Shown in pieces: positions 38,033 to 47,117 of a stretch of 57,447 nt of DNA. This DNA comes from a virus. The notes below the pieces were generated by a model. It worked only from the letters and a program-made list of their open reading frames with translations, was not told the origin of the DNA and made no database searches. The DNA lies in IMG/VR virus record IMGVR_UViG_3300012931_000003, positions 1-57,447 of that record; one strand, 5' to 3'. Positions within the stretch are counted from its first letter, which is position 1, and every line of letters starts with the position of its first letter. The translations under genes were made by a program, and so were the position numbers.

Positions 38033-39579
38033 AAAGCGCAATGGCAGAGCTTCAGGAATATTATTTTGATAAGCCTTATGAATATGTGTGTGATATAATA
38101 TTTGAAGGAAATATAAAACTAGACGGTCCTAGAGAAGAGCGAAGAGGTCCAACTGGACAACAAAAAAAAGTATTATTAGCTTGCGGTAAATCAGCGCGAG
38201 ATAGAAGGCCAGTATCGGTAAAATCTGGGCATGGTACAGGAAAAACATGTCTCGCTGCGTGGATAATCCTTTGGTTCCTATTTACTCACCCATACTCAAA
38301 GGTTGGATGCACGGCCCCAACAGAACGACAATTAAAAAACGGATTATGGGGCGAGCTTACTAAGTGGATAAATAGGTCAGAAATATGTAAGGCTTTCTTT
38401 AAGTGGAAAACAGAGACAGTTGAAGTAAAAGGCTTTGGAATGGCATGGGCTGCCGAACTTAGAGCCGCATATAGACCAGAAAATCTTGCTGGTCTTCATG
38501 GAGAGGGCGGAACACTCATAATAGCCGATGAAGCGTCAGGTATTCTTGATGATAACATTTGGGACACGGTAAGTGGAGCTTTGTCAGACGTTGGCTCATT
38601 CCTAATGATGATAGGGAACCCAACTCAAATACGTGGTAATTTCCATAGATCATTTTTCGATAAATCAGGTAGAGCGCGCTGCATAACACTTTCATGCGAG
38701 GATGATGACTATCGAGGAGACCCACACTACGCGAAAGAAATGGCTGCAAAGTACGGAAGAGATTCGGATAGATATCGAGTCCGCGTTTTGGGCGAATTTC
38801 CAATAGACATGCCAGACGCATTTATAAGATTGCGATGGCTTCAGGATTGCTATAACAGAGACTTCACTCAATCTTTAACCCCAGTTGTTTCGATAGATCC
38901 GGCAGATCAGGGGGATGACGATACAGAGATATGTGCTTCTGTTGGGTACAGGCTGGTGTATCGCAGGACCATGGCTGGAGAAACTGATGGACCTATGAAT
39001 GCACAGGGGGTATTGGTAGCAATTCATTACATGCGACAGAATTGCAAGGAGTTCGGCTTCCATAAAGACGTTCCAATAACAGTAGTAGTAGACTCGACCG
39101 GCCTTGGGGCTGCGACAAGAGATGCACTTAGAGTGTTTGAGCGTGTTGAAAATTTCAAATTAATCTGCGTAAATGCTGCCGAGTCTGGAAATGACGAATA
39201 TGAAAGGATGAGCGACTTACTCTGGGGAAATCTAAAAACATTAATATCGCATGTATCGATACCAAGAAGAAGCGATAGTTTCGAAGATGGGAGAGTTGTA
39301 AAAGAAAGCAGGCGCGGAGACGGTTTTGACGACGCTGAGTATTTTGAAGAACTTGAGGATCAGGTATGCGGCAGAAAATATACAATAAATCCTTCGAGCG
39401 GAAAGATATCACTTGAAACTAAGGCCGACTTAAAGAAGCGCGGAAAGCCGTCTCCAAACATGGCGGACGCTCTCACACTGCTCATGGTCCCATTCATGAG
39501 GTATGGTATTGACTCAAAGCCGAGTAACGGTAAAAGATATAGTATTAAGGCGAAGAGTCCTTATGACGGAGACTACTGA
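38029..39579 (+). CDS. terL: Large terminase subunit (packaging ATPase/nuclease)
   Basis: 516 residues. Walker A SGHGTGKT (66-73), Walker B LIIADEAS (Asp-Glu 167-168), GNPTQ coupling motif, then the RNase-H-like nuclease with SIDPADQGDD, VVDSTGLG and SPNMADALTLL. It cuts concatemers and drives DNA into the head. ATGA overlap with the gene before it and one base with the portal gene. Confidence 0.95.
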   Translation: MKSAMAELQEYYFDKPYEYVCDIIFEGNIKLDGPREERRGPTGQQKKVLLACGKSARDRRPVSVKSGHGTGKTCLAAWIILWFLFTHPYSKVGCTAPTERQLKNGLWGELTKWINRSEICKAFFKWKTETVEVKGFGMAWAAELRAAYRPENLAGLHGEGGTLIIADEASGILDDNIWDTVSGALSDVGSFLMMIGNPTQIRGNFHRSFFDKSGRARCITLSCEDDDYRGDPHYAKEMAAKYGRDSDRYRVRVLGEFPIDMPDAFIRLRWLQDCYNRDFTQSLTPVVSIDPADQGDDDTEICASVGYRLVYRRTMAGETDGPMNAQGVLVAIHYMRQNCKEFGFHKDVPITVVVDSTGLGAATRDALRVFERVENFKLICVNAAESGNDEYERMSDLLWGNLKTLISHVSIPRRSDSFEDGRVVKESRRGDGFDDAEYFEELEDQVCGRKYTINPSSGKISLETKADLKKRGKPSPNMADALTLLMVPFMRYGIDSKPSNGKRYSIKAKSPYDGDY

Positions 39580-41051
39580 TGGCATGGAATTTCCCATTCT
39601 TCAAAAGCACAACCAGTTCAGAGTTCCGGTCTTCAGCTACGTGCTCTCCTCCCGGTAAAGATTTAATACTTGAGGAAAGACTTGACTCACAAAGAATTAG
39701 ATCGATTTGGAATAACACAGACAAGGAATACAAGCTATCCGCATCTGTAGTTATTTGCGGAATACAAGCTCTTATCGATTACGTTTCATTTCCAGAATTC
39801 TCATCATCTTCAAAGTCAGAGATAAAAAAAGAAATAAATAGGATAACCAAATACGACTCCGACACTTTTAATAGGAAGTCTTTTACGGAAGGAAACTTCT
39901 ACGTTTGGTCAAACTACAACTCTGAGAAAAAACAACTTGAGCATGTAATATTTGGACATGACGAAATGTATAAGCCTTTCTTTGATGTTGATACTCACGA
40001 GCTTATTGCAATCAAATTTAAGCAGACTATAAAGTTCTTGAAGCCTGACACGACAGAGGCATCAACAACTAGATATATGTATTTTGATAACAAGAATATA
40101 ATAACAGAATACGAAAATGACTTACCTCCTGGTAAAAAAAGGAAAACTACATTTGAACATGGGCTTGGTGTAATTCCAATAAAATATTGGGCGTTCAATA
40201 AAGGAAACGATGAGATTGAGGGACATGGTTTTGTAGAGCCGTGCGAACCTCACATGCGTATATTGCATGACGTTATGCTAAATAGGGCAATTGAGGATCG
40301 CCGTTCTTCCAGAAAGAAACTTTCAATAACAGGATTCAATGCTGACGAGTGGATAGACAATACAAAAAAGGTAAATGGATTTGTTGACGAGCATGGCGCC
40401 GCAACTTCAAGCTCAATAGACCTTGAACAGATGGAAGCATTTTTTAATACTATAAAAAACGATGGCAACGCAGAGAAAATAGCATACCTCATTCCAGAGC
40501 AGTCGGCAGCAGACTCAATACAGATAGCCAAGCTTTGCTTTACCAATATAATAGAAATACTTGGAGTTCAGGAATTTGTATTTCCACCGAAACTCGGAGC
40601 ATCATTCGCTTCGGTTGAAGCCCAGATCCCAAGATTCGTGAAAAGAATAGAATCTCTTCGAGGGCAAATGGAAATGCTGTGGCTCGCTCAGTGGGAACTC
40701 GATGCTGCCGTTATGTCAAAGGCCACCCTTGGAAAAACAGGGACCACCGTAAAGGCCATATGGAAACGCCTTGACCTTGAAAGCCAGGAGCTTCGCGCTC
40801 AGATCGTAAACTACATGATGTCGTCAATGAAGATTGCGAAAGAATCAGGGTTGATGACTGACGAAGAGATCCGAGCCTACCTAGATTCTTTCATGTGCCA
40901 ACTTAAAGACAATGATGAGTTCGAGAAGGGAAAAGAAAAGATGTTGAAAGACCTGGAAGCCGTAAAGAAGGCTTTCGGAGCTGGAAAAGAAAACGAGCAG
41001 GACGGAGACAAAAAGATAAACAACAAAAATAGAGATAAGGATAAAGGATGA
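39579..41051 (+). CDS. Portal protein
   Basis: 490 residues, directly after terL. Pattern of SPP1 gp6-like portals: VICGIQALIDYVSF, LGVIPIKYWAFN, LNRAIEDRRSSRKKLSITG, LGVQEFVFPPKLG, WLAQWELDAAVMS, with a Lys/Asn-rich C-terminus. It forms the ring through which DNA passes. Identity rests on pattern, size and order. Confidence 0.85.
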   Translation: MAWNFPFFKSTTSSEFRSSATCSPPGKDLILEERLDSQRIRSIWNNTDKEYKLSASVVICGIQALIDYVSFPEFSSSSKSEIKKEINRITKYDSDTFNRKSFTEGNFYVWSNYNSEKKQLEHVIFGHDEMYKPFFDVDTHELIAIKFKQTIKFLKPDTTEASTTRYMYFDNKNIITEYENDLPPGKKRKTTFEHGLGVIPIKYWAFNKGNDEIEGHGFVEPCEPHMRILHDVMLNRAIEDRRSSRKKLSITGFNADEWIDNTKKVNGFVDEHGAATSSSIDLEQMEAFFNTIKNDGNAEKIAYLIPEQSAADSIQIAKLCFTNIIEILGVQEFVFPPKLGASFASVEAQIPRFVKRIESLRGQMEMLWLAQWELDAAVMSKATLGKTGTTVKAIWKRLDLESQELRAQIVNYMMSSMKIAKESGLMTDEEIRAYLDSFMCQLKDNDEFEKGKEKMLKDLEAVKKAFGAGKENEQDGDKKINNKNRDKDKG

Positions 41052-41057
41052 TTGGTA

Positions 41058-41086
41058 TTGACTTATTGATATATACGTAACATATC
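41058..41086 (+). promoter_or_regulatory. Possible promoter before protease-scaffold
   Basis: TTGACT at 41058-41063, 17 bases, CATATC at 41081-41086; TTGATA/TATATT with a 15-base spacer overlaps it. In the 50-bp gap between portal and protease genes. Confidence 0.4.
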
Positions 41087-41102
41087 TATATTGGAGACTA
41101 GC

Positions 41103-42254
41103 ATGGTTAAGTATAAGGAAGACGAGACAGTTTTTATAACATCTCAGTACGAGGAGAAGCCGTCTCCTTCCGTTGACCTTGATATTATAAACTCAGTCCC
41201 AATGTCTGCGGCAAATAAGAAAAGATTCGATATAGTTTCCAAAAACGATACTGAGCCATTTGAATTTGTGCAGGCAATAAAGTTTGGAGAAAAGTATCCG
41301 TGCCAGGGAATTCCAATTGGCGCTACTTTTTCTAAGTCTTGGGCTGATAGTTATGCAGACAAAAGCAACAGGGTTTTAATACCTGGATCTGCATTCGGTC
41401 ACGTAGCAGATGAAGCCTCCTGGAAAATGCAAAGGGCAAAAAATCAGCTATATGTAACAGGAGCAAAGGTAATCGGAGAAGATACTTTGCTTTTGAGACA
41501 TTACGTTTCCAGGGAAATGGATGAGCACGAATACAATCTTCTTATAAAAGAAATAAAAGCTGGCCTACTTTCAACTTCTATATACGAAAGGACCAAATAC
41601 GAGGTTTCTATTGACGAGAAAAAAGGTACTGAAAAACTAGTAGCAATAGAGTCTCTTGGAAGGCAAAGAAATGATTTAGTGGAATGGGACCAAACCGGAA
41701 TGCCAAGTAAATTGATGGCGACTTCTCAGAAGGCGTCCATTGAGAATAATCAAGAACAAGGAGAAGCCAGTATGACACATTCCGAATTGATTGCGGCTCT
41801 CAAGGCGTCAATCGTCGAGAACCGTACCGATCCGTTGAGTGTCGTGAAAGACCTCGGGCTGGAAATCTCCGTCATGACTGCGGAAAACAAGGCGGATCTC
41901 GACCGCTTCACCGCTCTCAAGGCGAAGGTCGAAGACCCGGAATCATTCATCGCCACCAATCTCTCAGCTCAGGGCGAAGCATTCAAGACCCTGAAAAACG
42001 CGGCCATCGAAACTGAGTTCGGAAAGAGCAAGGATCTCAAGGACCTCGCGCTGGACATGTTCCAGATCAAAACCGGAGGGCAGAAAGAGATCAACGCCGA
42101 GATCGAGCGCATCAAGGGGCTTGAGTCTGTGAAGACTCTTGCCGCGAAAAACGCCGATGGCCGTGACGGAAAGATCGTCGAAGGCTCAACCCAGACGAAG
42201 AGCATCTTCGATAAAAAAGAAACGTTGATCGTCGGGAGGAAGTCAAATGGCTAA
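41103..42254 (+). CDS. Prohead protease-scaffold fusion-like protein
   Basis: 383 residues from ATG 41103, eight bases after GGAG. Residues 1-220 look like a phage prohead protease (GIPIGATFSKSWADSYA, LLLRHYVSREMDEHEYNLL, LLSTSIYERTKYEVS). Residues 224-383 are helical and charged like a scaffold. The DNA changes from AT-rich to GC-rich codons exactly at the internal ATG 41772. Such nested protease/scaffold genes are known (lambda C/Nu3). The protease assignment is by general pattern and position; active residues are not identified with confidence. Confidence 0.7.
   Translation: MVKYKEDETVFITSQYEEKPSPSVDLDIINSVPMSAANKKRFDIVSKNDTEPFEFVQAIKFGEKYPCQGIPIGATFSKSWADSYADKSNRVLIPGSAFGHVADEASWKMQRAKNQLYVTGAKVIGEDTLLLRHYVSREMDEHEYNLLIKEIKAGLLSTSIYERTKYEVSIDEKKGTEKLVAIESLGRQRNDLVEWDQTGMPSKLMATSQKASIENNQEQGEASMTHSELIAALKASIVENRTDPLSVVKDLGLEISVMTAENKADLDRFTALKAKVEDPESFIATNLSAQGEAFKTLKNAAIETEFGKSKDLKDLALDMFQIKTGGQKEINAEIERIKGLESVKTLAAKNADGRDGKIVEGSTQTKSIFDKKETLIVGRKSNG
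41772..42254 (+). CDS. Predicted internal-start scaffold protein
   Basis: 160 residues, in frame with the protease gene. AAGGAG at 41758-41763 lies eight bases before ATG 41772, and codon use becomes GC-rich from here. Long helices (SLVVKDLGLEISV-like DPLSVVKDLGLEISVMTAE). A free scaffold in many copies would guide capsid assembly and be cleaved by the protease. Predicted from sequence signals only. Confidence 0.6.
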   Translation: MTHSELIAALKASIVENRTDPLSVVKDLGLEISVMTAENKADLDRFTALKAKVEDPESFIATNLSAQGEAFKTLKNAAIETEFGKSKDLKDLALDMFQIKTGGQKEINAEIERIKGLESVKTLAAKNADGRDGKIVEGSTQTKSIFDKKETLIVGRKSNG

Positions 42255-43158
42255 GATCGTACAGCATCTTTTCGGTCAGAACGTCGCCGCCATGGAGGCC
42301 CGCATCGAAACGGAAGCCCTCTATGACGCGCTGAATAGCGGCGACTTCATCATCGACATCTACGACGCTGGGAAGGGCGGCGTGTGCCGCGCTCCTTCGA
42401 AAAACAAGTGGGGCGGATCGGTAAATGCACCGGTCCCTGAAGATCCTCGCCCGTATGGATTCTACGCGTCAGTTGAAGGACAGACCGGCGACGTGGTCCT
42501 GTTCGTCAACGACGACAAGACGACCGAAGTGGGAACCGGGTCATTCGCTTACGGCGACCCCGTATACGCAACCCCGGCAGCGAGCCTCAAATGCACCATC
42601 GCGGACACCGCGAGCGTTGGGTCATACTTCATCGGCACCGTCGAAGGCCCACTCCAGACCGCCACGGTGGACGGAAGCACCTACAAATACGTGTGGGTTC
42701 GCCTGCGGAAAGAAGGCGTCGGATTCGCCTCGGTCAACAAGATCGCGTCGGCGGTTCTATCGGGGACTGCCATCGCGGGCGGCGTCGGTGAAGCGGCAAT
42801 CGTTACGGGCGGCGAGACGATCATAATCACGCTCACCGGCGACACCTGGGCCACGTATGACGGTACGGCTCTGTATCTGATCGCCACGGCGGATAAGCTC
42901 ATCGACGGTCTCGCTCACGTTTCCGGCACAGACGATCTGGCCGACATCAAGACGGCCCTCAAGGCTGCTTGCAACTCAACCGACAATACGGCGGTTATTC
43001 GCACGAGCGCTACGGTCATGACGATCACGCTTCCTGCGGTTGCCGGATACTCCATCGCCGCCGACGAGGAAATTTCACTCGAAATAGACGCCGATCTGCT
43101 CGTTTCGACGACCACACCGCTCGCCTCTTCGCCGCACATCACCGTGACGGCTGCGTAA
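42247..43158 (+). CDS. Head decoration-like protein
   Basis: 303 residues starting eight bases before the scaffold stop, behind GGGAGGA. N-terminal 130 residues (EGQTGDVVLFVNDD, VGSYFIGTVEGPL) resemble lambda D-like decoration domains; the rest is Thr/Ala-rich beta, perhaps Ig-like. GC-rich codons as for capsid. Placement between scaffold and capsid supports a capsid-surface role. Confidence 0.65.
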   Translation: MAKIVQHLFGQNVAAMEARIETEALYDALNSGDFIIDIYDAGKGGVCRAPSKNKWGGSVNAPVPEDPRPYGFYASVEGQTGDVVLFVNDDKTTEVGTGSFAYGDPVYATPAASLKCTIADTASVGSYFIGTVEGPLQTATVDGSTYKYVWVRLRKEGVGFASVNKIASAVLSGTAIAGGVGEAAIVTGGETIIITLTGDTWATYDGTALYLIATADKLIDGLAHVSGTDDLADIKTALKAACNSTDNTAVIRTSATVMTITLPAVAGYSIAADEEISLEIDADLLVSTTTPLASSPHITVTAA

Positions 43159-43170
43159 AGGAGAAGAAAA

Positions 43171-44316
43171 ATGAGGATCATCGACAAGCATTTCGACGTT
43201 CCAGTAACCATGCAGGGAGAGCGATCAACTATCTCCGGCATGGAAACCATAGCCCTTTTCAAGGACTATGCGTCCGCGATGAAGGGCGGGGCACTTTCAC
43301 AGCAGGCTCTCGACGGAGCGAAAGAATTCGTCGGAGACAGTTTCATCAGGATTTCAGGCCAGACAGAAACCCTTCCGGCCGACCTGTACGATCAGCTTTC
43401 TACCCTCGACCCGACTTGGAAGCCGTACATCATCGACTTCACGCGAACCATCGCCATGCGGGAGAAGGTGTATCAGCCGATCTACGAAACTATGGAGTCA
43501 CCAGACTTCGATGAAACCATGAAGACCATCGACTTCACCGGTTTCTCATCGTTCGCATACACCAAATGGATCGACGGAGCCGCCGTTCTCATGAACACCT
43601 TCCGAGAAGGCGAGAGTGATTCCGTTACCCTCCAGATCCACGCTGGCGGTTACGTCCGAACTCTGCGCGACAAGCTTTTCAATAAGCGCTGGCGCCAAGA
43701 AAAGGTTGCTCGTGCTCAGGCTCAGGGCTACAACGACTTCCTCAACCACTTGTACCTAGGCCCGATCCTGAAGGCTTCGTACACGGGGAAGACGGTCGTC
43801 GTCGGCGACGTTGACGCAACTCAGGCTACTACGTGGTGGGCGAAGAACTGGTCCATCATGAAGCTCGCCAAGGATGCGTACTTCACCGCGAAAGACCCGC
43901 TCGATCAGCCGTTCGAAACTCCGATCCTGATGATGAACAAGGCCACGTACATGACCGCGTTCTCCGACACCCTCGATGCCATCAACTTCGCAGACAGTAA
44001 GAGGTACGCCTCAATGCGAGGATGGTGGAGCGGAATCGTGATTTACGACGGTGCTACCGTTGACTTCGACGGAAGGCCGGTCGTGTATCCGAAGCCTGCT
44101 GACGGAGAGGTCTACATGATCTCACCGAAAACCGGCTTCAAGGAACTCATCAAACAGCCTCTCACTATGGTTACTTCACCCGGCGACGCAAACCACCTGA
44201 GCGAACAGACTCAGGTCTGGTGGGACTGCCGAGGAATCATCTGCGCCGCTGACGACTACGGCGTGAAGATGACCCTCATCATGGCGAGCGACACCACGAA
44301 CGGAATCGCTGCCTAA
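43171..44316 (+). CDS. Major capsid protein
   Basis: 381 residues behind AAAGGAG. MRIIDKHFDVPVTMQGERS..., with HK97-like order of a helical N-arm, a central GGYVRTLRDKLFNKRWRQEKV stretch and a C-terminal beta-rich region. GC-rich codons, position after the decoration gene and a terminator right after the stop all fit the most abundant virion protein. Confidence 0.8.
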   Translation: MRIIDKHFDVPVTMQGERSTISGMETIALFKDYASAMKGGALSQQALDGAKEFVGDSFIRISGQTETLPADLYDQLSTLDPTWKPYIIDFTRTIAMREKVYQPIYETMESPDFDETMKTIDFTGFSSFAYTKWIDGAAVLMNTFREGESDSVTLQIHAGGYVRTLRDKLFNKRWRQEKVARAQAQGYNDFLNHLYLGPILKASYTGKTVVVGDVDATQATTWWAKNWSIMKLAKDAYFTAKDPLDQPFETPILMMNKATYMTAFSDTLDAINFADSKRYASMRGWWSGIVIYDGATVDFDGRPVVYPKPADGEVYMISPKTGFKELIKQPLTMVTSPGDANHLSEQTQVWWDCRGIICAADDYGVKMTLIMASDTTNGIAA

Positions 44317-44318
44317 CC

Positions 44319-44353
44319 AATAGGCGGCGGTGAAATACCCGCCGCCTATTTTT
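44319..44353 (+). terminator. Terminator/attenuator after capsid
   Basis: AATAGGCGGCGG pairs with CCGCCGCCTATT over an 8-base loop, followed by TTT. The ribosome site of the next gene begins right after it, so it probably attenuates rather than ends the transcript. Confidence 0.9.
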
Positions 44354-44362
44354 GGAGAATCG

Positions 44363-44734
44363 ATGTCTAGCTACATAACAAGAATCGCTGAACTTTGCGG
44401 CGATCAAGACATGCAAATATTCTCACCAACAAGAATAGCGTCTGCATATGAATACGCTTCAGCAAGATACACTTCAGTTGAAAATAGGTGTTATTCGGCG
44501 GCAGTAGAGCTGCTTACTTCTGACCTTCAAAAATTAATAGACAGATATGAAATAAAATCAGAGAGTGACGGTGTTGAAAAAACAGAGATGCAGTCACTCA
44601 CTGCAATAATTCAAGCAAGAAAATCAATGATAAGTCTTTACCAGAATTCAATAGTTACTGAATCTGTTCGCGGTTCGGCCAGAAGTTTTGGAATTGGATT
44701 TAGAAAGACCATAATTCGAGGAATAAATGACTAG
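44363..44734 (+). CDS. Head-tail connector (adaptor-like)
   Basis: 123 residues from ATG 44363 (TTGGAG upstream; a start at 44330 falls in the hairpin). Helical, MSSYITRIAELCGDQ..., in the place of gp6-like adaptors. AT-rich codons again after the GC-rich capsid. Confidence 0.65.
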   Translation: MSSYITRIAELCGDQDMQIFSPTRIASAYEYASARYTSVENRCYSAAVELLTSDLQKLIDRYEIKSESDGVEKTEMQSLTAIIQARKSMISLYQNSIVTESVRGSARSFGIGFRKTIIRGIND

Positions 44735-45134
44735 CGATAGACTCACTCGGAAAAGAGAAAGAGTCTCGAAAAGTATTTCCATAAATCCGTTTCATCCAGA
44801 ATTCATTGAAAGGCAGTTTTACAATAGAAGCGAATCAAACTCAATGGACCCTGTTGGAGATCCTATAAAAATACCTGGATTTGTTAATCCGGTAAGAATA
44901 TATAAGAACGAAAAACTAGAAGGAATTGGAATAATTGACGGAGTGCCTTCAGTTGAAACAAAAAGCTACTTAAAAGCTGAGCACGATGAAGAATTGTTTT
45001 ACGGAATGCAGTTTGAATATATGGGATCGAAATACAAGGTACTTCAGCCAGTTCCTGTTATATATTATGGTGGCGTTGCTTTCATTAGGGCAGAGTTAAG
45101 AGACATAACAGAGGGCACTAATTATGCCGATTAA
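44727..45134 (+). CDS. Head-closure-like protein
   Basis: 135 residues, overlapping the previous gene by eight bases. Beta-rich with YGMQFEYMGSKYKVLQPVPVIYYGG, the pattern of small head-completion proteins. Assigned from position and fold-like pattern. Confidence 0.6.
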   Translation: MTSDRLTRKRERVSKSISINPFHPEFIERQFYNRSESNSMDPVGDPIKIPGFVNPVRIYKNEKLEGIGIIDGVPSVETKSYLKAEHDEELFYGMQFEYMGSKYKVLQPVPVIYYGGVAFIRAELRDITEGTNYAD

Positions 45135-45555
45135 AGTTATAACAAATACTATAAACGAAGGTATGAGAAGTCTTCCAAGGCAAGTTAAACAGTCGGCATT
45201 ATCATTACTTGAATCTTCAGGAGAGGATTCATTAAAAGAAATAAATGGCCGAGTTAAGAATAATGAGTTTTGGATAAACAGAAGCATGAACGCAGCTAAT
45301 AGCATAAAAAAAGAAGTAGTTGATAATGGAGATTCAATAACAGTTGCAATAGGCTTCGAAAAAGGAAAGCCAAACGAAAAAGACGCACCTGAATATTACA
45401 AGTCAGGAAGAAATAGAGAATATGCTGAATATATTTCAGATAGGCAGGAAACACATTTTCTTGGAGCTGTATTGCAATCGTTGTCTAGGAATGTAGTTAA
45501 GCAACTTGACGGGTTTAGGGTCAGAACAGAGCGAGCTACCAGGATTTCAAAATGA
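45124..45555 (+). CDS. HK97 gp10-like neck/tail-completion protein
   Basis: 143 residues, ATG 45124 within the previous gene. SLPRQVKQSALSLLESSGED followed by NAANSIKKEV, ITVAIGFEKGKPNEKDAPEY and EYAEYISDRQETHFLG. Same size and place as HK97 gp10-like proteins in other siphophages. Confidence 0.65.
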   Translation: MPIKVITNTINEGMRSLPRQVKQSALSLLESSGEDSLKEINGRVKNNEFWINRSMNAANSIKKEVVDNGDSITVAIGFEKGKPNEKDAPEYYKSGRNREYAEYISDRQETHFLGAVLQSLSRNVVKQLDGFRVRTERATRISK

Positions 45556-45992
45556 GCATATTTGCAAAGTTCTCATTACAAAAATATATAATAGACCACA
45601 ACATATCAGATTCAATTGGAATAAAATCAGGAAGCATATTTCTGTCTGATGGAACAGACGCAATAACAGAAGCGCAGTGTCCTGCGGTTGTTATAGACCA
45701 AATGCCTGACATTCCTGCTGGAGGATACGAAGGATACGATCTATTCACTGTTATGCTTTTTCACAAAAAGATATCATTCGACATAAACGAAGAAATAATA
45801 TTTAGCAAATTGACCGGATTATTCAAAGATCGTAACGCAGTATCGGTGTACAGTTACGATGGAATTGACAGAAAGGATTACTTCGAGTATCAAAATGGAT
45901 CAGAGGATAAATCCGGTATACAGACCGGTGGCAATAAGTTACGATACAAGCAGTTCGCGGTGGCTGCGCCTAAAACCAACGCAAGGAGATAA
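45552..45992 (+). CDS. Tail-terminator-like protein
   Basis: 146 residues, four-base overlap with the previous gene. ISDSIGIKSGSIFLSDG and FTVMLFHKKISFD; ends just before the tube gene, where the tail terminator usually lies. Confidence 0.6.
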   Translation: MSIFAKFSLQKYIIDHNISDSIGIKSGSIFLSDGTDAITEAQCPAVVIDQMPDIPAGGYEGYDLFTVMLFHKKISFDINEEIIFSKLTGLFKDRNAVSVYSYDGIDRKDYFEYQNGSEDKSGIQTGGNKLRYKQFAVAAPKTNARR

Positions 45993-45994
45993 TC

Positions 45995-47044
45995 ATGGGA
46001 GAGAATACTGACGTTTTTTCCGAGTATGCGGCAAGTAGGGCGCTGGCTCGTCGGTTGAATTTCAACGGATCGCTTCCCCTCGCATACCCCATCACGCTTA
46101 CGCTTTCTGCCGATCTTGGCAACGGGGAGACGACCACCGTCGTGTGCCCTGCTGGTCTGTTCGGAAAAGCAGGAACGTTCGACATGTCGAGCTACGTTAC
46201 TGCCACTGAAATCGCTCTCAAATTCATTGAGCGCGGTGAAACCGACACGGTTACCATCCCGTGCGTAAGCGGAGATTTCGTAGCTCCGACCGCCGCAACC
46301 GTCGCTGAGATCGTAACGCTTCTAAGCAAGGTGACTACCGGAATCACTACGGCTGGAAACTTTACCAACATCGGCCATGCATTCACTCCGTCAGTTGACG
46401 GAACCACTGGCAGGCTCAAGATAGTCGGCGCGTCTGGTTCCGAAGTCACCGCCCCAACCATCCTCAATCTCATTTTCGAGATCCAGGACGTGTACGTTGA
46501 TGGAGTCCTCGACAGCGGGTTCGCAACGCTTGTTGGTCTTACCCTTTCCGAGGTCCGGCCCATCCGCAACATGGCGAGCCTCACGGCGACCGCCTCAGTC
46601 ACCGACGCCGAGGAGATCGAGAATACTGACGGAGAAGGAGCGGTAACTACGCTGACCATGGAGCAGGCAACTACCGGATATACCCTGGCCGCGGAAAACG
46701 CCGAGCGCGATCCGTACACAAGGCGGGTCCTTGCGGGAGGGCACATTGACACCAATGGAATATACACTCCGAAACCTTCCAGCATCGCGGCTCCAAAATT
46801 TGCACTGTTTTGCTTCAGCCGCGTGTTCGACGAAGGCTCCGTGTCCCTCACTGGCCAGCGGGAATTCTCGGTGGATATCTACCCAAGCTGCACCGCCGTC
46901 ATCAACAACAACGACAAGGCGTCAAAGGACTTCAATCACGATACCTTCGATATCGTCGCAGTTGACGGACCTTCAATCCCTGCGGCCACCTCGATGCTGA
47001 TCACGACCGATCAGTACTCGGCGCTCGCATTGCTGTACGCGTAA
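45995..47044 (+). CDS. Major tail tube protein
   Basis: 349 residues behind AAGGAG. Beta-rich throughout with Thr/Val repeats (TATEIALKFIERGETDTVTI), GC-rich codons as expected for a high-copy protein. Followed by terminator-type hairpins and the tail chaperone pair, a standard order. A C-terminal Ig-like extension is possible (RVFDEGSVSLTGQREFS). Confidence 0.75.
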   Translation: MGENTDVFSEYAASRALARRLNFNGSLPLAYPITLTLSADLGNGETTTVVCPAGLFGKAGTFDMSSYVTATEIALKFIERGETDTVTIPCVSGDFVAPTAATVAEIVTLLSKVTTGITTAGNFTNIGHAFTPSVDGTTGRLKIVGASGSEVTAPTILNLIFEIQDVYVDGVLDSGFATLVGLTLSEVRPIRNMASLTATASVTDAEEIENTDGEGAVTTLTMEQATTGYTLAAENAERDPYTRRVLAGGHIDTNGIYTPKPSSIAAPKFALFCFSRVFDEGSVSLTGQREFSVDIYPSCTAVINNNDKASKDFNHDTFDIVAVDGPSIPAATSMLITTDQYSALALLYA

Positions 47045-47050
47045 GGAATA

Positions 47051-47117
47051 GCCCGCTATGGAGAAATACATTTTCATAGCGGGCCTTGCCTTATTTTTGG
47101 CAGGGCTCGTTTTTTTT
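47051..47117 (+). terminator. Two mutually exclusive hairpins, attenuator-like
   Basis: Hairpin 1: GCCCGCTATG (47051-47060) with CATAGCGGGC (47075-47084), perfect 10 bp. Hairpin 2: an 11-bp stem from 47080-47090 pairing with 47099-47109 (two G-T pairs), followed at once by eight T (47110-47117). They share 47080-47084 and cannot form together. Hairpin 2 is a terminator; hairpin 1 would prevent it. The ATG of the chaperone (47058) is in the left arm of hairpin 1. Confidence 0.75.

Noticed and set aside
46192-46851. 219-codon minus-strand frame inside the tail tube gene
   Set aside because: Arises from GC-rich third positions of the sense gene; no independent signals.
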